A DNA stretch of 53,150 bases, taken from the NCBI GenBank assembly GCA_964461715.1, contig CAYWVR010000024.1:1-53150 (forward strand), given 5' to 3'. Source of the DNA: CAYWVR01 sp964461715 (GTDB lineage: Bacteria; Planctomycetota; Phycisphaerae; FEN-1346). Both the position numbers and the translations under genes were made by a program. Positions 34,670 through 45,300 of this stretch are shown here, in pieces (positions within the stretch are counted from its first letter, which is position 1; each line of letters starts with the position of its first letter). The notes under the pieces were generated by a model. It searched no databases and was not told where the DNA came from. It was given only the letters and a program-made list of their open reading frames with translations.

Positions 34670-37600
34670 TCAGGCCAGGGCCTCGGTCCGTTCGCGGCGG
34701 CGGCCGACGACCGCGAGGACCAACTTCCACACGATGCCGATGCCCAGGGCCACGAGCGCCGCCACCGGGAAGATCCCCAACAGCAGGCCCAGGACGCCCA
34801 GCCCGATCATCGCCGTCGTGACCCACCGCTGGGCCGCAAGGCTGAGCCCCCGGCGCACCAGCACCGCCCGGAGCGCCAGCACCACCGCCACCGCCGCCAC
34901 GAGGATGCCGAGGCGCTTCAGACCCTCGATCAGCGTCTCGCCGGCCGCGTAGCCCGTGATGCGGGCCTCGCCGCTCGGGGTGGTAAACCGGTGGGTGACC
35001 CACCGGTCGCCGGGCGAGGGCAACCGGACGTCGAGGCTGACGAGGCCCGTGTCGACAGCCGGGGCAAGGCCCGTGACATCCGCCTGGACCGGGACGTCGG
35101 CCAAGTCCGCCGGCTTCTTCAGTCCCCCCGCGAGGCGCGGCGCCGCGGTCGCCGTCAGGGTTTCACCCGCCGTCACCCCGTAATCGGCGGCGGGCTGTCG
35201 GACGGCCCGGGCTTCCAGCTTCTCCTGGTACCGCTGGATGGCCTCCTTGCGGCCGCGCCAACGGGACACGCCTTCCGTCTGCGCCATGGACTGGGCCTCG
35301 GCCGGCTCGGGCAGGGCCGTCTGGCGCTGTCCCTTGAGTCTGCCGAAAGCCGCCTGGATGTCCTTCTGCTGGAGGGGCATTTGCTGGGCCATCTGGCCCT
35401 CGTGCGCCGCCTGCGCCTGAGCCGCCTCCTCCTCATTTTTGTCAATCCTCCGGGGGGCCTCGTTGGCGGCATACTGGCGGACGCGGCTCTGGCGCTCGAG
35501 GTCCTCGGCTTGCTTGGCGTCGATCTTGAGGGCGTTGGAGACAAGCCACGCGTCGTTGAAGCGCACGTCCTTGTCCCCGGGAATCCGGCGCGTGGCGTCG
35601 CCATTCCAGTTCCCGTCCAGCTCGGTCACCTGGTTGCGCGTGAGGGTGTAGTGCTGGCCCTGGAAGGCCTCGTTGAGGTAGATGCGATTGTCCTCGACGA
35701 CGACTTCGGCGGCGGCCTTGTCGGCGGAGGTGATCTGCTCGGAGGCCTGATCGAGGACCGTGCCGGCGCGGGTGAGCTCGCTCCTTAAGCGCGCGTTGTC
35801 CTCGTAGTCGACCGCCTGGAGCGCGTCCTGGTACTGCCGGGTCTGAGCGGCGAGGCTCTTCAGGTTCGCCAGGCTCCGGGCCTGCTCGAAACCCTTGCCG
35901 AACTGCGCCGTCTCGACAAGCTGCTCGGTCAGCTTGTTCAGGTACCCCAGCCGGACGGCCGCCAGGTCCTTCTCCTCGGTCACCTGCTGCATCGTGCCGC
36001 CGAACTCGAGCCAGTGGTGCGTGGGCGGAACGTAGAGGGTCACCTGGCTCCGCTCGACGTTCAGGCCGACTGTCCGGAGAAGCGGAAACTCCACGGCCTC
36101 CAGGCTCCCCGGCGCCTCCATCCGGCCGCCGTACTTGACGGTCACGTCGTACGGGAGGTCGCCGGTGGCGGTCTTGACGAGGGGCACGTCGACGCGGCAA
36201 GGAGCGGCGGTGTCCGGGACGACCGGCTTGACGAGCTCGCCCGCCACGCTCACAGTCCAGAGGGCGGCCCCCTCGGGCAGCTCGATGCCCATGAACTGCT
36301 CGGTCGTGTTCTGGACCTTGTACGTCTGGGCCGCCCGGTACGCCCCGCTCACATCGAGGTACAGGACGGCCTCCGCATAGCCGATGCGGGCGCCGACGGT
36401 GCGGACGGTCGGCCGCTCGCGGGTCCGAAACTCCAGGTGCGGGTCCTCGGCCCCCGGTCGGACGATGAACGCCTGGGTGGCCCCGCCCTTCAGGAGCCCC
36501 GCCACGGCCCGCCATTCCTTCTCGTGGCGCGAGAGCGGCTCCAGGCCCACCGGGTCGCCCAGGACCACCTCGTCGCGCCCGGCACTCTCCACGGCCACGT
36601 ATCGCCGATCCGTGCGGCCCGTCTCGACGACGGGGATGGGCGCAACGTACGCCTGGTCCGTCAGCAGCCGATCGTGCTCCACCAGGACCCGGAGGTCGTT
36701 CATCACGTCGTCCTGGAGCTCGAGCGTGACGCGGACCTCGTCGGTCCCCTCGACGGGCTCGACGGTCTTCAGCCTGAGAAGCGGCACGCTGATCCGGGCC
36801 TCGGCCAGCGGGGCGGGCAGACGGAAGCGGATCTCGCGGGTCCCCGCCACGCGGATGGCGAAGTCCAGCAGGATCGTCTCCTCGACCGCCCGGTCCGTAA
36901 CGCGGACGTTCGTGACGGTATGGCACGAGACGTCGGCCCGGCGGGGTTGGAGCTCGAGGCGGCCCGCGACGTCCGGGTCCTTGTAGTGGAGCGCCAGCCG
37001 CGCGAGCTTGCGCTGCGGCCCGGCCAACCACCCGTAGACCCGCTGGAGCAGGACGCTCTCAAGGTTCGCCAGGCCCCGAGCCCGCACGTCGAACGCCGGG
37101 TCCACCTGCACCACCACGTCGCCCTGCTGCCGCTCGACGCCGAGAACCTCGAGCTTCGGCACCTCCACCTCGCGGACCTCGCGGGCTTCGCCGAGGCGGC
37201 CCGTCAGGAGGATGGGCACCTCGCCTTCGAGACCCGTGCCCAGGTAGACGGTCAGGATGCGTCGGCCGCCCTCCTCCGTCACGCCCCACTCGTACGTGCC
37301 GGGGGCCGTGACGGACTCAAGCTCCAGCGCTTCCGGCAGGGCCGCGCGGACGCGATAGATGGGCCGCCCGCGGACCGAGAGGAGAAGGCGACTCTCCAGG
37401 CGCCGCTCGCGCTCCGCGATGCGCAAGATCGTCTGGACCTCGGCCGTGGCGCGGGCCTCGACGGGAGCCACCTCCAGCCGAATCTCGAAGGGCACGGAGA
37501 CGAAGGCGTAGGCCTGGTACGGGCGGATGCCCAGCGGGCTCTCGTCGACAACCGCTCGGTCGTCGCCGGGGGCGACGACGCCGTTGAGGTCCGTGCGGCC

Positions 37601-40600
37601 GACCCCTTGCGTCTCGAGCGTGCGGACGTCGAGCATCGGGCTCCGCCGGATGGAGAGGTGGCCCGTGTGGCGGACCGCGCCGGGGACAGCGACGACGGGG
37701 ACATCGAGCCGCGTGGGTCCCTCGTCATAGGCCGTCCCGGATCGCCAGAGGAAGACCGTGAACGTTTCGCTGCCGCGGGCCTCCTTGAGGAGGGCAACTT
37801 CGAGACCCGGCCGCCCCCCGCCCTCCTCGCGGACCTCCCACCCGCGAACGTTCATGCCCTGGACCTTCTCGACCAGGTATCCCTCGGGCACGTCGAGGCG
37901 GAAGAACTCGCGCTCGCCCCGCCGGAACGAGAGGGCCAGTGTCCAGGCCAGCCGCAGCCGATCCTCCTGGATGTCCAGCAGGGCCGTGGACTCGGCCGTC
38001 AGCGACGGGTCCACCTGGCCCTCGCTCACCTTCGGGCGCCATTCCAGGTGGAGCTTCCCGCCCGCGCCGAGGGTCGTCCCGAGGGTCTCGCCGGCGGCCT
38101 TGGTCTCGTAAGTGCGGCGGTCGGGGACGTCGCCGAAGCGGACCTCGGTGCGCGGCTCGGGCACGGTCAGCGTGAGGTCGATGGCGGCGGCGGCCGGGAC
38201 GCGGCCCTCGGCCACGCGCCATCCGCCGCGACGCTCCAGCTTCATCTGCACCGTTAGGTCCAGCACGTGTCGCCCCTTGCCCGAGACGTACAGGAGGAGC
38301 ATCGGCGACGGCTCGCCGCGAGCCTGGCGTGCGGCCCGGGTCTTCGTGCCGGGGGCGGGCTCGGGCGTCGCCACGGCGAGGCGGGCGGGCTTGCCGTCAA
38401 GGTCGGCCCGGACCAGCACGCCGCCCTCGAGCGGCAGCGGCACGGTGGCGTAGTCGTCGGTGAAGACATCGATCTCGAGACGTCCCTCGACCCCCAGGAA
38501 CTCGTCGCCCTCCAGCCGTGCCGCCAGCGACGCCCCGGCCAGCGCGTACGGCGCGGGGGGCGGCTCGCCCTCGGCCCGCTCCTTCGGATGGGCCAGCGCC
38601 CAGAGCCGCGCGAACTCGTCGTACGGCACGAGCACCCGCCGGGCTCCCTTGACACCGGTTCCGTCGTCGGGGTCGTACGGCACGATGATCGCGTCCTCGG
38701 GGACCTTGACGGGCGGCAGGGGCGGCTCGACACGGACGACGACCGGCTCGGACCCGGCGCTACCCTTCTCCACGGCTTCCGCCGGCGCGGCGGCAAGCAG
38801 CGCGAGAAGGAGCACGGCGACGCCGGCGGCCCCGGCCCCGGCGGTCTCGCGCTCGCGGATCTTCGCCAACACCCATCGCACCAGACCCGCAACGAGGTAG
38901 TACGGCACAAGGAGGCACGCGGCAAAGAAGGCGCCGTTGGTGAGGCGGGCGAGGTTCAGCATCCCCGGCAGCACCGGCAGGAACGTGGCCACGAGGAGCA
39001 CCGCCACGATCCCCGCCACCTTGCGACCGGCGGGGGCCCGCGTCTTCGCGACGCCCACCAGCAGCACGGCCAGGGCCACGGCCCACGCCAGGGCCTCAAG
39101 CCGCTTCTCACGGACGAGCGTCACGCCCAGCGCCGGGTCGGCCCCGAGGCTGCGGAACGTGAGCACCTCACCGGCAAGGGCCAGGTCGATTCGCAGGCTG
39201 CGGGCCCCCTCCAGGGCCCAGACGGCCCGCTTTTTCGGCTCGGCCTTGGGCTTCTCGGGGGGAGGCGGCGGGGCCGCGGCCGGCGGCGGCGCTTCGACGG
39301 GGGCGGCGTCCGCGCGCCGCTCGTCGATGGGGGGCCGCCGCACAGCGCCCGCCTCGGCCAACAGCCTGCTCCCTTCCTCCTCCCTCTCCCTGGCGGCGGG
39401 CACACGCTCAGGGTCGTAGGCATACCCGTCGTGCCCCTCGACCTCGGCGTATTTGGCCGAGCGCAGGCCCTGGTCGGCACACGAGAGTCCGCCCACGATG
39501 AGGTTGATGAGTCCGTACTCCGGCACCACGCCCCCCGCGACCTCGTAGAGAATCTCCGCCACCCTCGTCGCCGCGAGCTTCGGCGGACGGATCGCCTCGC
39601 TCGTGACCGTCCCGTGGGCGGCGACGGCGTCGTATCCGACCGGCGGGCTCAGCGTCCAGACGAGGTCCGTGACGGGCACCTCGCGTCCGGCGTCGCGGGG
39701 ATCGTCGTGGAGCACGAGCCGCGGAGCGAGCACCTCGACGCCCGTCCAGAACCCGAGGGCCTCGGCGGGCGTCTCGTAGACGACGCGGAGGTCGCGGACG
39801 GCCCCGGCGTCTCCGATGGGCAAGCTGAGGAGCACGCTCCGGCCCTCCTGCTGCGGCTTCATCGGCGTGCCGTCCAGCTCGGCCGACCAGAGCGTCGATC
39901 CTTCCGGCAGCCGGACCTCCAGAAAGAGGGCCTTCGTCCGCAGGAGATATCGGGCCGAGGACTGGGCGAGGCCCGACGCGGCCAACTGCGTCGCCAGCTC
40001 GGCCCGCTGCACGATGGCCGGCGGCAGACCGTACCCCTCGTGCCGCACCACCGCCACCTTCACCGGGGGCGGATCGCCGACGAAGCTGTAGGCCCCGAGG
40101 AGGCGGCGGCCGGGCTGGTACTCGGCGTCGACCAACTCGCCGACGTCGACCTTGCGGGGGTGCTCGACGATGCGGACGGCGAGCTCGGCGCTTCCCTCGA
40201 CGGCCACCAGGCCGCTCTGGTACGCCACGTTCGCGGCCCGGACGGTCGGGAGGGCGAAGTCCGCCAGGGCCTCGGCCCCGGCGGGCTGCTGGAAGTCGAC
40301 CGCCAGCCGCACCATCCCCTGCCGCGCCTCGGCCAGCAGGACCGTCCAGACGCGGCGGCCGCCGTCCTCGGCACTCGTATACTCCTTCAGGCCCACGCCG
40401 TCGAGCCCGCGGATGGCCAGGGCCGTCGGCGTGTCAGCCGGGAACGAGAGGGCCAGCCGTCGGGCCCGGGCCCCCTCGATCACGTAGACCAGCTCATAGT
40501 GGGCCGCCACGGCGTCCCGCTCGATCCGCAGAAACGAATACGTCTCGGCCGTCAGGCGCGGCTCGATCCGCTCCACGGCCAGCCGCGCAGCATACGGGCC

Positions 40601-42385
40601 GTCCTCGTAGCGGTAGGCGAGATCCGTCTCGACGCCCTCGAGACCGTACTTGGCCTTCTCGTTCTCATCGAGCGGCGTCAGGTTCTCCAAGCCCCCCTCG
40701 GCCGCGGGGCGCACGCGCATGTCGTCGCGTGCGTCAACGGCCACCGCTCCGACGTCCCGGGCCGCGCCCTGGACGGCGAACACCGGCAGATCGAGCGCGC
40801 GGCTGTCCCATGCCGCGTACCAACCCTTCGGCACGTGCACGGCGTGGAAGTAGACGCGGCCGGTCTGGCCGGCGGGCAGCCCGCGCGGCAGGCAGACGTG
40901 GATGCGTCCCGCCTCTCCCGCCGGGCCATACCGCTCGAAGCCGAGGGCCTGCCCGCTCTCGCCCGTCACGGCGGTCACGTCCCATCCCTCGGGGACGGTA
41001 AAATCGAGGGCGAAGAGCTTCTCCTCCCGGGGCACGAGGGCAAAGCCTCCCCGCACCTCCAGGCCCGCGTCCATCAGCATCACCAGCACGTTGCTTGTCG
41101 CGAGGACCTCGGCGGGCGGCTTGACGAACCGGGCCGCCAGACCGAAGTCGCCCTGCGGGGCGTAGTACACGACGACCGGGCGGACGCCCGGGGCTCCCGG
41201 CTCGGCCTCCAGGACCGTCGCGGGGAGGGCCTGCATCAGGACGCTCGAATCGATGGACATGAGGCCCGTCGGGGTGATCGCCTCGGCATCGAGCCGGTCT
41301 TCCACCAAGAGGCCCACCACCGCCGTGTGCCCCACGGTCTCGAGCGGATCGAGCACGGGAAGCTGCCACGCCTCCAGGTCCGGCTGCGGGCGGACGGCGG
41401 CCACGGTCAGGACGACGGCGCCGGTGGTTTCCTCGCGGAGCTTGACCTCGAGGACGCGTCGGCCGCCCTCCTCGACGATGGCCCACCGGGCCAGCTTCGG
41501 GCTCGCCACCTCGGTGATCTCGAACCCCGCGGGCACGGCGAAACGGAAGTCGTCAACCGCGCGGTGCAGGACGGCGAAACTGACGGTGGCGCTCAAGCGC
41601 TCGTAAGCCTGGGTGACCTCGTCGACGAGGACGCTCCGGGCCACAACGACGCGCCCTTTGCGCTTCAGGTGGCTGTTGAGGGTCATCGTCAGCGTCACCG
41701 GGCCGCGCGGCGGGACCAGCGCGATGCGCGTCTCGCCGGCCTTCTCGTCGAAGACGCGGGACACGACGGCGGCGCCGCTTTTGACCTCGACGTCGCCGGG
41801 CGCGGTCAGCGACAGGCGCGTGGCGGCGGGGGTGGGCAGATGGAACGAGAGGATCTGGCGGGCGGCAGTGGTCTGGAGGGCCGAGACGGCCTCCAGCTCC
41901 AGCTCATGGCTGCCGACGCCTTCGACGAACAGCGTCAGCCGCCCGTCGTCGGCCCGTCCGATCGGCGCCCCGCGGCCGTCGAGCCGGGCGGCGCGCAGCC
42001 CGACCCCGTCGACCTCCAGGGGCACCACGTGCAGGCCCTCGCCCAGGACCTCGACCGTGGCCCGGCCGGTGAGGACGGCCCGGCCCTCCTCGACGCGGAC
42101 GTGATAGTCAGCCGCAACGAGCGTCGCCTCGAGGGGCGGCCGGTCCTCGGCCTCGCGGCGGGCCCGCTCGAGCAGGTTCGCGTATTCCTCGCGCGTCAGG
42201 AGCACCCGCCTCGGGGCGCCTTCCAGCACGACGTGCAGGTCCTCGAACGGGACGAAGATCTCGCGCTCGGTCCGCTCCTTCGGCTCGGGGGGAGCCGGAG
42301 GCGGCGCCGATTTCGGCTCGGCCCGCGCGGCCGCGGGGGCCGCCGCGAGCAATGCGGCCACGAGAAGCAGGAGGGACTTACGCAT
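34670..42385 (-). CDS. Giant secreted/membrane protein with two copies of a shared module
   Basis: About 2571 residues, function unknown. A signal peptide covers residues 1-22. Module A starts near 40 with FVPFEDLHVVL and RRVLLTREEYANLL, runs through beta-rich sequence, a Pro-rich linker (about 1020-1050) and three hydrophobic segments (about 1100-1170). Near 1187-1205 a second signal-peptide-like stretch (VLLLALLAAAPAEA) is followed by module B (VPYDPDDG, RRVLVPYDEFARLW, from about 1230). Module B ends with helical Gln-rich sequence (about 2160-2400) and two or three membrane helices (about 2485-2565). This suggests an old fusion of two exported proteins. ATG 42385 is preferred over GTG 42394 because GGGAGG lies well placed. 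It overlaps the upstream gene by 8 bases. Confidence 0.75.
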   Translation of the reverse strand: MRKSLLLLVAALLAAAPAAARAEPKSAPPPAPPEPKERTEREIFVPFEDLHVVLEGAPRRVLLTREEYANLLERARREAEDRPPLEATLVAADYHVRVEEGRAVLTGRATVEVLGEGLHVVPLEVDGVGLRAARLDGRGAPIGRADDGRLTLFVEGVGSHELELEAVSALQTTAARQILSFHLPTPAATRLSLTAPGDVEVKSGAAVVSRVFDEKAGETRIALVPPRGPVTLTMTLNSHLKRKGRVVVARSVLVDEVTQAYERLSATVSFAVLHRAVDDFRFAVPAGFEITEVASPKLARWAIVEEGGRRVLEVKLREETTGAVVLTVAAVRPQPDLEAWQLPVLDPLETVGHTAVVGLLVEDRLDAEAITPTGLMSIDSSVLMQALPATVLEAEPGAPGVRPVVVYYAPQGDFGLAARFVKPPAEVLATSNVLVMLMDAGLEVRGGFALVPREEKLFALDFTVPEGWDVTAVTGESGQALGFERYGPAGEAGRIHVCLPRGLPAGQTGRVYFHAVHVPKGWYAAWDSRALDLPVFAVQGAARDVGAVAVDARDDMRVRPAAEGGLENLTPLDENEKAKYGLEGVETDLAYRYEDGPYAARLAVERIEPRLTAETYSFLRIERDAVAAHYELVYVIEGARARRLALSFPADTPTALAIRGLDGVGLKEYTSAEDGGRRVWTVLLAEARQGMVRLAVDFQQPAGAEALADFALPTVRAANVAYQSGLVAVEGSAELAVRIVEHPRKVDVGELVDAEYQPGRRLLGAYSFVGDPPPVKVAVVRHEGYGLPPAIVQRAELATQLAASGLAQSSARYLLRTKALFLEVRLPEGSTLWSAELDGTPMKPQQEGRSVLLSLPIGDAGAVRDLRVVYETPAEALGFWTGVEVLAPRLVLHDDPRDAGREVPVTDLVWTLSPPVGYDAVAAHGTVTSEAIRPPKLAATRVAEILYEVAGGVVPEYGLINLIVGGLSCADQGLRSAKYAEVEGHDGYAYDPERVPAAREREEEGSRLLAEAGAVRRPPIDERRADAAPVEAPPPAAAPPPPPEKPKAEPKKRAVWALEGARSLRIDLALAGEVLTFRSLGADPALGVTLVREKRLEALAWAVALAVLLVGVAKTRAPAGRKVAGIVAVLLVATFLPVLPGMLNLARLTNGAFFAACLLVPYYLVAGLVRWVLAKIRERETAGAGAAGVAVLLLALLAAAPAEAVEKGSAGSEPVVVRVEPPLPPVKVPEDAIIVPYDPDDGTGVKGARRVLVPYDEFARLWALAHPKERAEGEPPPAPYALAGASLAARLEGDEFLGVEGRLEIDVFTDDYATVPLPLEGGVLVRADLDGKPARLAVATPEPAPGTKTRAARQARGEPSPMLLLYVSGKGRHVLDLTVQMKLERRGGWRVAEGRVPAAAAIDLTLTVPEPRTEVRFGDVPDRRTYETKAAGETLGTTLGAGGKLHLEWRPKVSEGQVDPSLTAESTALLDIQEDRLRLAWTLALSFRRGEREFFRLDVPEGYLVEKVQGMNVRGWEVREEGGGRPGLEVALLKEARGSETFTVFLWRSGTAYDEGPTRLDVPVVAVPGAVRHTGHLSIRRSPMLDVRTLETQGVGRTDLNGVVAPGDDRAVVDESPLGIRPYQAYAFVSVPFEIRLEVAPVEARATAEVQTILRIAERERRLESRLLLSVRGRPIYRVRAALPEALELESVTAPGTYEWGVTEEGGRRILTVYLGTGLEGEVPILLTGRLGEAREVREVEVPKLEVLGVERQQGDVVVQVDPAFDVRARGLANLESVLLQRVYGWLAGPQRKLARLALHYKDPDVAGRLELQPRRADVSCHTVTNVRVTDRAVEETILLDFAIRVAGTREIRFRLPAPLAEARISVPLLRLKTVEPVEGTDEVRVTLELQDDVMNDLRVLVEHDRLLTDQAYVAPIPVVETGRTDRRYVAVESAGRDEVVLGDPVGLEPLSRHEKEWRAVAGLLKGGATQAFIVRPGAEDPHLEFRTRERPTVRTVGARIGYAEAVLYLDVSGAYRAAQTYKVQNTTEQFMGIELPEGAALWTVSVAGELVKPVVPDTAAPCRVDVPLVKTATGDLPYDVTVKYGGRMEAPGSLEAVEFPLLRTVGLNVERSQVTLYVPPTHHWLEFGGTMQQVTEEKDLAAVRLGYLNKLTEQLVETAQFGKGFEQARSLANLKSLAAQTRQYQDALQAVDYEDNARLRSELTRAGTVLDQASEQITSADKAAAEVVVEDNRIYLNEAFQGQHYTLTRNQVTELDGNWNGDATRRIPGDKDVRFNDAWLVSNALKIDAKQAEDLERQSRVRQYAANEAPRRIDKNEEEAAQAQAAHEGQMAQQMPLQQKDIQAAFGRLKGQRQTALPEPAEAQSMAQTEGVSRWRGRKEAIQRYQEKLEARAVRQPAADYGVTAGETLTATAAPRLAGGLKKPADLADVPVQADVTGLAPAVDTGLVSLDVRLPSPGDRWVTHRFTTPSGEARITGYAAGETLIEGLKRLGILVAAVAVVLALRAVLVRRGLSLAAQRWVTTAMIGLGVLGLLLGIFPVAALVALGIGIVWKLVLAVVGRRRERTEALA

Positions 42386-45300
42386 GGTCCTCACCTCCCT
42401 CGGCCGTGTCCTCGCCGCCCTCGAACTTCTCCGTGCCCCGGGACTCCTCGGGCTTCGACTCCTCGTCTTGGTTCTTCGGCGGCGGGGTTGGGCTCGGGGC
42501 CTTGGCCTCGGCCCGGTGGCGCTTGACGGCCTCGCGTCCCTCGCGGAGCCGGCGCAGGCGCTCCTGCACCACCGGGTCGCGCGGACGCGTCACCAAGAGG
42601 TACCAGAGCACCCAGACGACCAGCACCACCACGACCGCGCCCACGGCGGCGTTCGAAACGATGGCCCGCATGAACGTGGGCAGGAAGACGGCGATCAGCA
42701 CAGCCGCCACGATGGATGCCCCGATCGCCAGGGCCCGCGTCGCCGGCCGGGCCGGCGCCAGCACGAGCCCCACGATCACGATCACCGCCAGGACGAGGCC
42801 CTTCAGCAGCCGCCCGTCCATCGTGTGCAGCACCAGGGCCCCCTCCTCGCCCTCCGACGGGCGGAGCGTCGAGAACAGGAGATGCCGCCCGTCGGTCGCG
42901 AAGTTCGCGAGCGCCTGCCGATCCACACCCCGCCCCTCGGCGACCCACCCGAGCCGGGCTTCGCCGCTCGTCGACCCCTCGGGCCAGACCGTGAACCCGC
43001 GCCGGTGCCACGTCAGCACCGGGTTCCACGGGCCGGTTGAGCCGAGGTAGGCCCACTCGCGCGGCACGTAGACGGAGAGGTCGACCTTCTGGACGGCGGG
43101 CTCCTCCGGGAACGCGGGGGGGACGAGCGTCGTGCCGCCCTCGCGCACCAGGTACCGAAGCTCCAGGAGGAAGGGCTGGTCGGGGTCGACGCCGACGAGG
43201 GGCACGAAGTACCGGCCCTGGCCGCCCTGCTCCAACGTGACAGGCCGCCCGTCGATGCGGAGCGGCTGCATGTCGAAGTCGGCCCCCTCCGGCAGCCGCA
43301 GGGCCAGCCGCTGGCGGGCGGACTTCATCCGGTAGACGGCCTGGACGCTCGTCGTGTCCCCCGCCGTCAGGACGATCCGCACGAGGCCGCGCTCGATGGC
43401 TGTGGCCTTGACGTCCTTCGGCTCGTAGCGGGTGGCCTGGATCCGGAGCCGCCAGGGACCGCGGAACTCGAGGGCCCGGGCCCCGCCCTTGACACGGACG
43501 CCGGGCATCAGGTCGTGCTGCGGGTCGATGGGCCGGAGCCCCTCGCGGACGTCGGTTGGGGCGACGTCGATGGACTCGGCCTTGACGAGAACGATCTGGC
43601 CCCACGCCCGGTCCACCTCGCGGGGGATGAGGCGCGGGACGTCCAGCAGCACGCTGCCGCCGACGTCGAGCGTCTCGATCTTCTGCTCCCATGCCAGGCG
43701 AATCGCCCGCGTGCCGAAGAGCTCCGTCTCGCCGGCCAGCTCCCAGGCTACGTACCCCTCGTCCACGTCCTCGGCGTCTTCGTCGACCATATGGCGGATG
43801 CCGGAGGTCGTGACGCGGAGGTCCTCGGCGAGGGCGGCGGGCACGTCGATCCGGACCGTCTTCACGCCGCTGTAGAGGATTTCGTAGAACAGCGTCGCCT
43901 CGGACTTGACGACGCCCGAGTCGATGCGGGCCACGAGGAGCTGGGCGACGGTGATCTGGGGCTTGCGCCGCTCGGCCGAGACGACCAGCTCGACGGGGTC
44001 GTCGGTGTAGGCGTAGCCGAGGACGGCGTTCTCGCCGCCCTTGGCCGTGCTCCGCAGGCCCGAGACGGCCTCGCCGTGGCTGATGGGGCGGACGCCCTCG
44101 GCCTTCGCCGGATTGACGCGGAGGCCCGCCGGGGCGTAGACGACCGCCCGCCCGCTCTCGCGCTCGATCGTCTCCGGATCGACGCGCGGGAGGAGGATGG
44201 GAACGGAGGCGGCTTGGCCCGTCGGGGCCAGCAGGTCCGGCTCGCGGAGCGGCCGATGGAGCTGGACCGCGACGGCCACCTGGCCCAGGGCCTTGCGGGA
44301 AAGGTTTATGCGGAGCCGCCCGTCCTCGACACGGTGGTTGTCGATCTCGGCGGCCGCCGCCCCGCTTACCTTCTGGCCGCGGACCGACCGGACCTCGTAC
44401 CCGTCCGGGACGCGCATCGCCAACTGGAAAACACCTGCCCGCTGGACATCGAAGACCGCCAGCGTTTCGAGCGTCAGGTCCTCGGGGGCGAGGTGGGCCT
44501 CGACCAGGGTCGTGGCGAGGATGCGCGGCCGGATCTTCTCGACGTGCAGCACGAGGGTATAGGGCACGGTGGCGTAGCGATAGCGGAAGTCCCACCGGCG
44601 ATGGGCGAGATCGGCCGGGAGGGCGTCGGCATCAAGCTGGAGGAGGTTCTCGCGGGTCTCGGCCTCGGCCCGCCATCCCTCGGCCACGTCCACGACGACG
44701 ACGCCGAGCTGCCGCCCGACGCCCACCGCCTTGAGGACGGGGGCGGCGACGGTGCCGGCCTCGCCGAAGGTCTGGAGCTCGACCAGGAGTCCCTGCGTCC
44801 CCTGGGCCGGCTCGAAGAGCTCGACGGTGAGCGTCTGGACGTCGCCGACCGTCTCGACGGACCACTCGCGGACATTCGGATCGTAGACGTTGACGACTTT
44901 CTGGTCGGCGGGCACCTCGACCTGGAGACGCCCCAGCTCGGCCCGGCTGATCTCCCACGTGAGGGCGGCCCGGGTCCGCACGACGCCCTCCTCGATCCAG
45001 ACCTGCTGGCGAACGTTGGCGGTGGCCAGGGCCTCCAGGCCGCGCGCCCCCTCGGCCTTCGGCGTCCACTCGATGCCCACCTGCGGGGCGGCCCCGACGA
45101 ACGCCAGGACGTGGGTGCCCGTCTCGCCGGCCTCGGGCGGGACCTCGGTCGCGGCGAGCAGCGGCCGGATCTGGATCTTGACGCCGGACTCGGGGACCCG
45201 GACGTCCCAGCGGCTGACGGGGGCGAGCGGCGTCTGGAAGCTGACGCGGTTCTGGCCGGGGGCCTTCTCGTAGGCCTTGGCGAACTCCAGCGCCAGGGCC

